Assembly: GCA_037355855.1 (NCBI GenBank)
Contig: CM074763.1
Location: forward strand, 2,542,001-2,606,000
Length of the DNA: 64,000 nt
From: Pseudo-nitzschia pungens
Taxonomy: Eukaryota; Bacillariophyta; Bacillariophyceae; Bacillariales; Bacillariaceae
Direction of reading: 5' to 3'
The first letter of the stretch is position 1, and each line of letters starts with the position of its first letter. The notes below the pieces were generated by a model. That model was not told the DNA's origin. It worked only from the letters and a program-made list of their open reading frames with translations, and searched no databases. The position numbers and the translations under genes were made by a program. Of this stretch, positions 20,484-31,357 are shown piece after piece.

Positions 20484-21589
20484 GATGCCGAGACCGAAGG
20501 TCACTCAAAATGCGATGCGACGTGAAATCTTGAAATATCCAGGTCAGAGTTGACTGGTTTCCTCGAACGAACAATTGTTCTTCAGTTCAGTTGGGAGAGT
20601 ACGCAATATGATGAAGTGTGTTAACAGATGCTTAGCATTCGTTCGTCCGCTTGTCATTAGTGTTCCGACGATGCTGTACTGTCAGGAGAAAACGATGATC
20701 GGCACCGGCAATGCAAGTAAGTATACCTTACCTAATAATAGCCATTGGCAACAAGCACGAAAAATTCACATCAACCGTCAGCCGTCAGAGGTCAGAGGTG
20801 AGGCAGAAGGAAGGATGGTTGATAATCAGTGATGGATCGAGGATGATGGGTCAGAGAAGTGGCCGGGAATTTGCGATGTCGATTGATTTGTTTCAGAGTA
20901 CGGTTTGTACCATATTAACGTACGTAACTTGCTAATACCGCCTTGCCTTCCCTTCGATCTCCAGGTGTAAGGTTGGTTACAGATCATTCTGCTGATACAC
21001 AGGACTAACCATGTTTCTGGAACTACTGCACTACTAGTACTAGTACTACCTATTGCAATGAATAATAATAATAATATACTTATTTAAGTAGGAAAATCCA
21101 CCGAAGGTGGTTAAAAGCTACTCAGTCTGTAACCAGACTTTATCGTCGCCTCAATCGAAGAGAGGTTAGGCCCCAAGTTGTAGAACGACGCGCCGCCTCA
21201 ACCATGGGGAATAGGCCCCAGGTTGTAAGGACGGCTATTTTGCAAACGAACCTTGGTAAGAAACAGGAAAAAAAACGAACCAGTCCAGAGCACAACAGAC
21301 ACTGCTGTTGCAAAGCGTACAGGAAACGGGGTAACAAGAACGTGAAAGGGAAAGACACAAGCAAAACTGTCCCTCCAATGCTGGTGTGCAGCATCCGTAA
21401 TGCTAGTGGTCAGCTGACACAAGCAAAACCCTGACTAGATACATGGTATCTGTAATGCTAGTGGTCAGCGTACAAAAGCAAAACTCCTCTCTGAATGCTG
21501 GATTGCAGCATCACCAGTAATGCGAGTAGTCATCCCCAAACACATCCCGAACCACATTCCTTACCACTGTATGGTACATAAAGTACAGA

Positions 21590-21720
21590 GCCTACTACCA
21601 AATTCGTAACAGCTGTCCTTCTGTTCGAACTTCGTAGTAGGAGACACGTAGAGGCGGTGGAGCCTACTACCAAATTCAAATTCGTAACAGCTGGCCTTCT
21701 GTTCGAACTTGAACTTGCTC
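21590..21720. repeat. about 70-bp imperfect tandem duplication
   Basis: GAGCCTACTACCAAATTC, CGTAACAGCTG and CTTCTGTTCGAACTT occur from about 21589 and again from about 21659 with small indels. It directly precedes the 150-bp array. Confidence 0.7.
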
Positions 21721-21730
21721 TCCTGTAGTA

Positions 21731-22556
21731 GCTTGGAAACAGGGCCTTAAAGTGAAAACACTTATGGACCATCAGGGCTGTAGGCTTGAAAACAGGTCTC
21801 TGCTGTACTGTGAACTGGAGGGGTATATGTAGGTGGTGGTGCGTTAAGTAACATGTACTTAGCAGCTTTGGGGCTTGGGTCATAAAAACAGTAGGTCCAT
21901 AATCAAAAACAATTATGGACTATCAGGGCAGTAGACTTGAAAACAGATGACAGTTGAAGTGTGCATCTGAGAGGGTTATGTAGGTAGGAGAGCCTTAAGC
22001 AAGCTGTACTTAGCGGCTTTGGGGCTTGGGTCAGGAAATAGTAGGACCTTAAGTGAGAACACTTATGGTCCAGCAGGGCAGTAGACTTGAAAACAGATGA
22101 CAGTTGAAGTGTGCATCTGAGAGGTATATGTAGGTAGGAGAGCCTTAAGCAAGCTGTACTTAGCGGCTTTGGGGCTTGGGTAAGGAAACAGTAGGACCAT
22201 AAGCGAAAACACTTATGGTCCATCAGGGCAGTAGACTTGAAAACAGATGACAGTTGAAGAAGAATGCATCTGAGAGGTATATGTAGGTAGGGGAGCCTTA
22301 AGCAAACTGTACTTAGTGGCTTTAGGGCTTGGGTCAGGAAACAGTAGGACCATAAGCGAAAACACTTAGGGTCCATCAGGGCAGTAGACTTGGAAACAGA
22401 TGACATTTATACAGTACACCTGAGAGGGTTATGTAGGTGGTGGAGCCTTAAGCAAACTGTACTTAGCGGCTTTGGGGCTTGGGTCAAGAAACAGTAGGAC
22501 CATAAGTGAAAACACTTAGGGTCCAGCAGGGCAATGGACTTGAAAACAGATGACAG
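21731..22556. repeat. 150-bp tandem repeat array, about six copies
   Basis: The marker CAGGGC(A/T) followed by AGRCTTGAAAACAG recurs at about 21773, 21924, 22074, 22224, 22377 and 22527, that is at 150-153-bp intervals. Copies are highly similar. Each unit includes a hairpin-capable segment: at 22194-22221, GGACCATAAG and CTTATGGTCC form a perfect 10-bp inverted repeat around an 8-base loop. A second CCTTAAGC..TACTTAG segment is also repeated. The unit length is a multiple of three, which explains a 167-codon open frame on the minus strand. Confidence 0.9.
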
Positions 22557-24071
22557 AATTTCTTTTTTTTAAAAAAAGATTCCTACAGTGGAAGGGGCTG
22601 TTCGTGAACTTCGACTTGAAAAGACTTAAGAGGACTCAGCAAGGAACTTCGAAGAATGTAGAACATTAAGTGAGAATCACTTAAGCAGCTTGGAAACAGT
22701 GTAGAACATTAAGTATAAGATATACTTAAGGGCCTTGGAATGGAGCTGGGAAACAGATCGAAGCAGAAATACAACGTTGTTGTCGGTTTTGCTGTACGGT
22801 AGAATCTGTACTGGAAGTGCTGTAGAAAATTATGTGTCGGTTTGCTGCTGCTGCTGCTGCTCGATCGGCCGCCGAGTGGTGAATTGGCAACCAAAGCAAC
22901 CAAACGAAGCATCCAGCAACTGAACCGATAGCAGAAACGAAGAGCGCAGGTCTTGGTTAATACATGTAGGTCCTGGGGTTGTGATTGGGGGTGTATAAGG
23001 GAGCGAGATATCGCATGGTAAAGTTGTGTAGAAATCTACGTATTTTTAGTACTGGAACATCGGAACGTCGGACAAAATGCGCTTCGCGCAAATTGTACCT
23101 ATTGCAATGAAACAACATGTCATTATTATTTCAGTTACCAGCCAAAGAGCTTAATTAATTGTTGAAGCATTCAAGTATAAATTGTTATGAGGAGAATACT
23201 ACTAGTAGTACTAGTACTAGAACAACCGCCTGGTGCAGTAGTAACAGGCCACACTCAAATTGGATTTTTCCTTCTCTTTGTTCCCACCACCATTCTGCTT
23301 GTCCTCCTTGGAAATCATAAAACTTCTGGCCACATGAGAACTGACGACGAAGAAGAAAGTGCACCAAAGCACATCATCACCAACTGGTCGTAGTAGTAGT
23401 AGTTCACAACAAGAATTGGTCATCTCTTTCCTGATTCAAGTAGTGCACCAACTAGTACAACAATTAGAAGTACTAGGTGAAGAGAAGAAATTTGTTACTA
23501 CTATTCTTTGTGCTTATGATTTTATTTTGATCAGGACAGCAGCACTACTAGAGTGGTACTAGTAGTACTAGTACTAGCAGTAACCTTAATCATCATGGCC
23601 AGATTTCCGCCGCAATCCACGACCACGTTCTTAGTTCTTCTTACGTTGAAGAGTACGTCTGTCTGTTAGTAAGGTTACTCGTAAATCTTACGGAGATCAT
23701 GCAATCAACTGGCAGTTTTCGTTTCACCGTGCAACTGCCGGGACTGAAACTACGAAGTACCGTAATACAGTACGTACCCGTACTGTACTGTACGTCTATC
23801 TCTACTACGTACGTACGGCAACTGTCCGTGTAACAATAATTTTGTTCTTGATCATGCTTGGGGCAAGACTAAACAATACCGTACAACATAGTACGAAGGC
23901 ACAATGTCTGTGCTTCTCCTTCATCGACAGCAATCAATCCTCGATAATCCTCATAGAAGCAAATTTGAGATCATTCCTTCATCATTACGAAGTAAAGTAG
24001 AACGATCAACTCACGTCTGTCCCATCTGAATCATCTTCTCGATAAACCGAACAATCTAAATAGATATTATC

Positions 24072-27000
24072 ATGATACGCACCTTCTCATCTTCATTCGG
24101 CGGCCGAAAGCGCCAACGACGAACCTCTTCTTCTTCTCTCCCGTCGTCTTCGTTTTCACGTCATGCTCTCGAAAGGGTCGATCCAAATAACGTTGCACCA
24201 TCAAGTCAATTGGCCTCTCCTAATCATTCCAAGAAGAAAAAAATCAGGATGGCACAAGCAGTGCCTATACCACCTGATCTATCTTTCCCCATACTCACCG
24301 CCACTTCCAATGCTACACATTCACAAGACCTGACGCTCCTCCAAGACACGAACGCAAAAGGAGAAGACGAAAAGGATTGGAAATCGGTTCAAAAGGAACT
24401 GGATGATCTCTTCGTCAAGCAGTCCGACGAGCGGATGAATCAAGTTCCGGCAATTAAAATGCCTGGACTTTTCGAGGAAAACAATGTCAAACTTCTCCCG
24501 CACCAAATTGATGGGTAAGTAGTACGGTACGGTACAGTAGTAGTGTAGGTTCTGAATTCCTGCATTCCTGCCATCCTTCTTTCTTTCTCATCAATTATTG
24601 GTTTCCGATCCATTATGACTTCTGATATTCGATCGATCGATTCCATTACTTGCTTGCTTCTCGCATACATCGTTTTCTTCTTCAATTCCTTCCTTCTTAT
24701 GTTTTGCTTCTTCATACTAGTATCCGATGGCTCGTCCACAAAGAGGTCACCAATACTTCCATCCCTCCCTATTACAAGCTCCGAACTTCTGGTACCAGTA
24801 GCTCTCGAAAATACTCCTGTTCTCTAGATGGAATGACCTGGCGCGGTGCTCAAAATCAAACACCCCCACCCCTTCGACATTCCATCCTTGCCGACGAGTA
24901 AGTACTAGTACTAGTAGTATTATTTGTATCTCTGCGGAAGAAAGAAACTTATGAGCGAATGGACAACAAGTGGATGAATACTCGAAACCGATTCCTCTCT
25001 CAAACAAACAATCTGTCCTCACATATTCCTTTTTCATTGTTCTACTTTCTCCCTTTCTATTTAGCATGGGACTCGGGAAGACACTTCAATCGATTGGATT
25101 GATACTCTCCAATCCACCCAAGGATGCGGACGGAAAACCCCAGGAATATCCCTACGAAATGCCCAGAAAAAGACAAGGTGACGGAGCGTTGCCACCCAGA
25201 TGTACCATTGTGGTCGCCCCCGTTTCTGTCATGTCGAATTGGAAAATGGGTGCGTACAAGTTCCCAATTGGATGTTAGATTCATGCTCCTGCTACTTTCT
25301 TCTCTTCCCGCTTCCCTCCGCGTCACTTGTTCTATTCACTCATCAAACCGATTTCATTTCTCTTTTTCCCGTCTCCCGTTGCACCATACATCAACCGCAG
25401 AGATCGACAAGTTTGTCCACGAGCAAAAAAAGAACATATTGAAGGTGGAACTTTACCAAGGGCCCAAACGGGTCGAAACACTTCGCAAGGTTCGGGACGG
25501 CAAACTCGATATTCTAATTTGTTCCTACCAGACGCTCGCTTCTGACTTCAAGAAACAGCAGGCACTCGAAGAGGAAGCTGCCGAGTTGGCAAAGGAAGAC
25601 AAAAAGAAGACTGCTTCGAAAACCGAATCAGAAGCTAGTGACTCCGAGGAAGAGGAAATTGATGTTGACATCAACTGTGCCAGCGACAAGCAATGTTATC
25701 TGGGACAGGAAAGAAGTCGTCTGCGACCGAAGCGCAAACGCATAGGATACGTGGATACCGATGAAGGGAGTTCTGATGACCCTCACGGTGACGACTCTTT
25801 CGAGGAGGAAAATTACGTCGACGACAGTGACGACGAAGAATATTTCCCTGACTATGACGGCGAAGAGGTACTTGACGACATCCCGACAATATTTCATCAG
25901 CACTTTCACCGCATCATTCTTGACGAAGCACACACGATTCGCAATGCCAAAACTAACTACTTTCAGAGCGTCAAGGCCCTCAACGCAACCCACAAACTAT
26001 GTATCACGGGAACTCCATTTGTAAACCATCCGCGAGACATTTACTCCTTTCTGGATTTTTTAGAGGTCGAGCCCCTCAACGACATTCACAAATTTAACGC
26101 CCGGGTCGTTCAACCGATCGAAGAACGCAAGGAAGTCGGACTAGCCCGTCTCCGCGTCTTGATGGGAGCTCTGGCCATTCGTCGAACCAAGAACGAGATC
26201 GATGGCAGTGTTCAACTCACCAAAAAGGATTTGCAAATTCGAGAAATTTCATTCGATGGATACGACGAACACAAGCACATCAACGAAATGATGTACCATA
26301 CCTGCCGGACGGCCTTTTTGTCCCTCTCACGGATCAGCGAAAAAAAAGACAGGCAATCGGCCAAAGAGCTTTTTGGCTTGGTCCTGCGGGTGCGACAATC
26401 TTGTTGCGATGCCAGCCTAGTCCCACCCGAGGTTCGCGAAACGGTTACCGAATTATGGGAAGAATTCAAGAAGATTCGTCACAGTGAGGATTTGACCGTA
26501 GGAAAAGGGCAAGAACTCTTTGACAAATTGGTCGAAGCACTCAAACTCGCGAAGAATCGTATTGAGCTGGCGAGCAAAGAATTGGAGGATGGTGATGTTC
26601 CTTCTGCCTCGGGGAGAGGACATCGTTCTCGTACAACCAAAGAATACTCCCCACAATTAGGTCGATCTCCCAAGGTTCAGGCACTTCTAGATGCCATTAC
26701 GGAGATGAAAAACGATGAAAAGGGGGTTATTTTTAGCCAGTGGACCAAGTTCTTGGACATGTACGTATCTGCTCCATTTGTGACATACAGAATGCTTCGT
26801 TTCTATTTGTTTATTCCATGTTCTAATTTAGCATACTGCGTGTTGTATTTTGTTGGTATAGCATCGAACAAGGGCTCCGAGAAGAAGGCCACACGTTTGT
26901 TCGCCTCGATGGCTCCATGAATGCGGACGAGCGAGGCCTTGCAATGAGAAAGTTTGCGTCGAAAGGATGCGACTCGCTGGAAACTCCTCGCTTCATTCTT

Positions 27001-27684
27001 TGCAGCCTAAAGGCCTGCGGCAGCGGTATCACTCTGACCCGGGCAAATCACATTTTCATGATGGACACATGGTGAGTGTAGATTCAGATACAATCAGCTA
27101 CGAAGCACTTGCCATCGCCAGCAAACAACAAAGTAGATCAATGGTCGCTGAAATCAATCGCCACATTCACACTTGCTCATAACTTTTTTGTCTTCGCCTT
27201 TCTTTGATCCCAGGTGGAACGTTGCTGAAGAAAACCAAGCCATGGATCGGGTCCATCGCATTGGTCAAACCCGCCCAGTCCGTGCGATTCGATTCATCAT
27301 GGAAAATTCTATCGAACAGCGATTCATCAATGTTCAAGATTCCAAGCAAGCCCTCGGCAAGGGATCGATGGAACGCCTCAAAAAGGAAGATCGCAAAAAG
27401 GCAAATGTGAGAACAAGAAATCGTTTTGATTGATGATAGCATTTTGGTTACAGAAATCTGATCTCCATCACGTTTTCGCACAGCGCAACCTCGATCTCAC
27501 TTACTTTATTCTTGCGTCGTTCAATTTGTCCCCACAGATTACTGCATTGAAGGACCTTTTCGAAATGGAGGTCAAGGAACACGAGTGGGAAGGGACCAAC
27601 TTTGTAGATGACGACGCGGACGACTCAATTGACGACGGTGCCGACTTGAAGGATTTTATCGTTTCAGATGACGACTCTGAGTGA
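24072..27684 (+). CDS. SNF2-family ATPase, HLTF/Rad5/Rad16-like, without RING
   Basis: I infer seven exons: 24072-24514, 24721-24897, 25065-25249, 25401-26760, 26862-27071, 27214-27406 and 27538-27684. All junctions are GT..AG and in phase, giving 904 aa. The N-terminus is basic with a possible nuclear signal (KKKKIR). The ATPase begins LLPHQIDGIRWLVHKE. Walker A is DDMGLGKT (207-214), Walker B is DEAH (443-446), and the helicase C lobe has VIFSQWTKFLD, RLDGSMNADER, SLKACGSGITLTRAN and the closing HRIGQTRPV (~806). An acidic insert (~270-410) lies inside the first lobe. DDMGLGKT and the ending ALKDLFEM resemble the HLTF/Rad16 branch, which remodels chromatin or acts in DNA-damage tolerance. 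The RING finger that this branch carries between the lobes is missing and is replaced by a helical linker. It is convergent with the NAD+ synthetase gene. Confidence 0.85.
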
Positions 27685-27984
27685 TTCCATCAATAATCGA
27701 ATCACCCATCTTCACGACTTCTTTTGCTTCCTTGACCTGGTCGAACAAATCATGATTTCCGAGCTTCCTTTGTAATTGTTGTGGAGTTCTGTAATTGATA
27801 CTGACAACGAGTATCTTCCTAAATAATAATGTACGAATAGTAAGCATATCTTATTACAATCTTATGGTAGTTATGAAAGAGATACTTTTGCATGTCGGAG
27901 CACGACTTCTTTCACTCTACATCCAATTCTCCAGTCTTGCAATTTTTATGATCGAACAGGAGATACGATCAGCGTATCAGTACG

Positions 27985-30372
27985 TCATCGTTCTAAGAAT
28001 TTACTTTCCTTAAGATCCATCTGTTGCTCGTACTCTTCCACTAGCTGATCAATGGTACGGAATTGCCGCGGCCACCGGGCGTTGTACAAAAATGGTCGCA
28101 AATCGAATCGATTGTCGTCCGGGCTGTATCCTTCAGCGTGGTAGCTCGGAGTCAGGGTGCACATCTTGTGCCGATTGATGGAATAGTAAAAAAAGAAGCG
28201 CTTCACCTTGGTGGCCACCTCACGAGGGGGGAGTGGCTGAGCAGTGCCAGTCCCACTGCCTCTGTCTGTTGTCGTCCACTCGGCGACAAGCTTCCGGTAC
28301 ATGCTGACGGGACCACAACGTCCTAGCTTGCGAAGACGGCCGAACCATCCCAATTCGTCGTAGGTCATTCCCATTTCTTCCTCGTCCAGTTGGGAGTGCT
28401 CCGCGGTGTTCTCATTGGATTCGTTCTCGTTCTCGTTGGCGTCACCGCTGTCATCGTTATCGTTCTCGTCGGATTGGCTGTTGGGACGCAGCTCAGCAGT
28501 GGGGGGTGCCCCGGCAATCTCCTCGAGAACCGGACCAGACCGGCTTCCATAGGCCTTGGAGGCCCACATGAGCATCCGCTTGAGATCCCCCTTGGAAATG
28601 GCCCCGATTGGATTCAGGTCGGCCGAGGAACAATCGTATTTGGTCATGTACCCCCTGAGTCCTTCGTCGACGTTGGCCGATCCCAGCACAAGCAAGAATC
28701 CCTTGCCGCCGGCGTGTTCGTCTCCGGCAAGTTTCCGGATCCACGGCAGCAACTGCGCAAACAGGTAGGCCGTGACCATCCGCAAACGGGCCTGGATGTT
28801 TTGTAGGGCCAGGTCCTCGGCGAGAGTCCCGCCTCTCACCAAAAATCGTGGAGTCTGGCCGGTGGCCAGAGCAAAGACCTGGAGGACTGCCTCCACCATC
28901 TTGTCGATGGGAACGGTAAGGTGATAACTCCCGATGGCCTCCCCGAGTCGTCGGGCGCGATTGGTGGTGTTGTGGGAGGAATTGACGGTCCCCATAAAGA
29001 CCGTGTGCAACACGTGGGAGGCAATTTCTTGGGGCGAGCTGGGAGACCACTCTCCGTCCTCCTTGCCACAGATGCGCCTCAGGTCCTTCAAGACCTGGTC
29101 GTTGGTGGATTGGTCGTCGCTGCCGTCCGTTTTTTCCCGAACTTCATCGTACACCAGGTGGCACATGGCCATGACGATGGTGGCCACCGCCGAGCTGTCG
29201 GCACCCCCACTCAGGGGCAGCAAATATCCCGAGGCCCCGCTCCGTCTCAGATAATCCCACAACCAACAGGCCGGACCCAGACAGCATTCTTCTTCCGGAA
29301 TGGCAAACGCCAGGCTTTCGACGGGTTTGGTAGGAAAGACCGGGGCGATTGTTTTCGCAGCCAGCACCCGGCAGGTGGGAACCTCCACCACCCGGCCACC
29401 GCTCTGCTCCCGGGTTTGCTTTTGGTGCTGAATCTGCGCGGCCGCCGAGGGCCGGAACGCCCGAAACGAACGAACCTCCTCCAGATCGACTGTCGCCGTG
29501 ACGACCACCACGTCTCGCAAACAAAACTGGGGGGATCGCGCCAGGACGCGCCCGTTGCAGACGATCGTCGCTCCCCCGTCGTAGTACACCCGGCCTCCGT
29601 CGCATCCCCTCTGGTTGGAGTACAGGTAGATTCCGCCGCAGCGAGCGGTCGCCGCCACCATCAATTCGAGGCGCTTGTCCAGCTTTCGGAGCTCGTGGTG
29701 GGATCCACTGGCGTTGCCAATGATCTCGACCCCCCGGAGGGCCAGTTCGATGTGGGACGGATTCGGCACCCAGAGTTCTTCGCAGGTCTCGCAGCCAATG
29801 GCGACGCCGTCGTCCGTCCGCAAAAAGCTGGCCGCTCCGCCCAGGGGAACCGCTGCCGGGTGATCGGGGATGCCTCCGCTGCGGAGCTCGTCGCGGACCC
29901 ACACGGGGAGATGCAGAACCGGGTGGACGACGTCCTCCTGGTACGCCGCAAAGTATCGGGATTCCCGGTAGTTCCCATCGTCGGACATGTGCGTCTTGGG
30001 TCGGATCCAGAGAATGGTGCGATTGTAACACACCACCCGGCAGTTGTACCGACAGCCGTCGTTGCCCAGAAGGGGCATTCCAAAGTCGCAAATCATGTCC
30101 AGCGTGACATCGGTCTGGGTCAGCAACTGGATCAGACTCTGCCAGGAATGATCGATGGTATCGGCCTCCAAGAAATGATCTTCGCAGCCGTAACCACAAA
30201 TCTCCAGCTCGGGGCCCAGCCGGTACTTGGCGCCGGAGGCCTTGGCCTGCTGGCAGGACTCTACGATCCGCTCGAGATTTCCGTCAAAGTCGAGGGCCCA
30301 TTGGTTCAGGGTGCACGTGGCGACCGTCAGCAAGCTGGTGCCGATTTGAGGAGCCTCGTCACCGAATGGCAT
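27985..30372 (-). CDS. NADSYN1: glutamine-dependent NAD+ synthetase
   Basis: Converts nicotinic acid adenine dinucleotide to NAD+ using ATP and ammonia from glutamine, the last step of NAD biosynthesis, in the cytosol. The 795-aa single-exon protein has an N-terminal nitrilase-type glutaminase and a C-terminal ATP-pyrophosphatase synthetase. The glutaminase triad is visible as Glu in LGPELEICGYG (~55), Lys in IRPKTHMSDDGNYRE (~126) and Cys in GCETCEELW (~197). The synthetase P-loop LSGGADSS lies at ~388, followed by GSANVDEGLRGYMTKYDCSSADLNPIG, which is typical of the eukaryotic enzyme. I start at the ATG 30370-30372 (MPFGDEAPQ), which places LATCTLNQWALDF-like sequence near the N-terminus as in homologues. 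An upstream in-frame extension begins only with TTG. An acidic Asn/Glu-rich insert precedes the conserved end. It is convergent with the SNF2 gene, 300 bp away. Confidence 0.95.
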   Translation of the reverse strand: MPFGDEAPQIGTSLLTVATCTLNQWALDFDGNLERIVESCQQAKASGAKYRLGPELEICGYGCEDHFLEADTIDHSWQSLIQLLTQTDVTLDMICDFGMPLLGNDGCRYNCRVVCYNRTILWIRPKTHMSDDGNYRESRYFAAYQEDVVHPVLHLPVWVRDELRSGGIPDHPAAVPLGGAASFLRTDDGVAIGCETCEELWVPNPSHIELALRGVEIIGNASGSHHELRKLDKRLELMVAATARCGGIYLYSNQRGCDGGRVYYDGGATIVCNGRVLARSPQFCLRDVVVVTATVDLEEVRSFRAFRPSAAAQIQHQKQTREQSGGRVVEVPTCRVLAAKTIAPVFPTKPVESLAFAIPEEECCLGPACWLWDYLRRSGASGYLLPLSGGADSSAVATIVMAMCHLVYDEVREKTDGSDDQSTNDQVLKDLRRICGKEDGEWSPSSPQEIASHVLHTVFMGTVNSSHNTTNRARRLGEAIGSYHLTVPIDKMVEAVLQVFALATGQTPRFLVRGGTLAEDLALQNIQARLRMVTAYLFAQLLPWIRKLAGDEHAGGKGFLLVLGSANVDEGLRGYMTKYDCSSADLNPIGAISKGDLKRMLMWASKAYGSRSGPVLEEIAGAPPTAELRPNSQSDENDNDDSGDANENENESNENTAEHSQLDEEEMGMTYDELGWFGRLRKLGRCGPVSMYRKLVAEWTTTDRGSGTGTAQPLPPREVATKVKRFFFYYSINRHKMCTLTPSYHAEGYSPDDNRFDLRPFLYNARWPRQFRTIDQLVEEYEQQMDLKESKFLER

Positions 30373-31357
30373 GGTTTGGTCGGATGGAAATAATGGAATT
30401 GATCTCGAACGGTACCGTAGTAGTGCTTTTCTGGTTCTGATATTGTTGGAACGCGGAGAGATGGGAAGGACAGTTTGGAGGTATGAATGCCGGTACAATC
30501 ACGACACGACTAGTACGGTAGGTAGGTGAATTGTAAATTAGGCTTCGGGAAAGCGATTTTGTCTCAGTGGATTTAATCAATGATAGGTTGTGTTTGGTGG
30601 ATTATGGATTTGTGTGATTTGTGATCTTACGATTGGAGTTCATACAAGTACGAGTAATTAATCTTACTAGTAAATAGTAGTACCTGTACAAACACAGTAG
30701 TACAAGTATCATGCACGAACACGAACTCCAACAATAAAAATCTCTGCAGCAGGCCAGTAGAAAGTGAAACCTACGGCCCAGACAAAGACTCCGTCTCTTC
30801 GAAGATGGTAGGATCTTTCATGGCACGTTCCAGTCCCATATCGAATGTTAGTCGTGATTCGAAAAACGAAACACGCAACTCCGTGTTTCACTCTCCGAAG
30901 AATGAAAAACGAAAAACAGCTGTGAAGGTTAGTACCTAAGGTTAAGTTACTACAGGTACAAAAAATAATAATAATAGTAAGGTTACCTCTTCTGTAATCC
31001 TCATTTTTAACTTGGATACAGTAGGAACACAATCCAATGGGTCGTGCTCACATCCACCAAGGCACGAGAGAATGAAGACAAGGCGACTATCACATCATCA
31101 GATAGAGGCACGCTATGGACCAGAACCACCTCGCAAAACAATCCAATCTACAAAATGAAATGATGATATAAACCAGGAAAAATCAAACAACAATAATGTT
31201 GTAGTCTTGTCTTCTATATTCCACCAAAAGCACGAAAAGCACCAGAAATACTGCGCGAAACAAACCCAAGAACAGTGCAGCATGGCCACGGAATACAAAG
31301 TGTTGTTTTGAGTCTTCTGTTTCGTAACAGCAGCTGTTTGGCTACTGCACGCATGGC
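30373..31357. other. spacer between NAD+ synthetase and PPR gene
   Basis: Contains the 5' flank of the synthetase gene and the 3' flank of the PPR gene, with ACCTAAGGTTAAGTTAC and AGTAAGGTTACC words near 30935-30985. No gene is supported. Confidence 0.5.

Larger units (their letters stand above)
20484..24071. other. spacer with tandem array and short duplications
   Basis: No gene supported. It contains paired short repeats between about 21390 and 21720 (for example AGCCTACTACCAAATTC at 21590 and 21660), a 150-bp tandem array (21731-22556), degenerate further copies of its CTTAAGTG part to about 22740, and TACTAGTACTAG words near 21034, 23199 and 23559. Open frames inside the array are consequences of the 150-bp period. 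Confidence 0.6.

Noticed and set aside
21903..22406. 167-codon minus-strand frame with ~50-residue repeats
   Set aside because: The DNA repeat unit is 150 bp, a multiple of three, so a frame without stops repeats automatically. No upstream gene structure or conserved motif supports translation.
21731..22556. CRISPR array
   Set aside because: Repeats are 150 bp and contiguous with no unique spacers, and the DNA is eukaryotic.
28921..30393. 490-codon plus-strand frame opposite the NAD+ synthetase gene
   Set aside because: It mirrors the G+C-rich minus-strand gene, has no recognisable domain and lies entirely antisense to strongly conserved catalytic motifs.
30373..30498. 42-residue N-terminal extension of the NAD+ synthetase as a presequence
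   Set aside because: It would have to start at TTG; the ATG at 30372 gives the standard N-terminus of the family.
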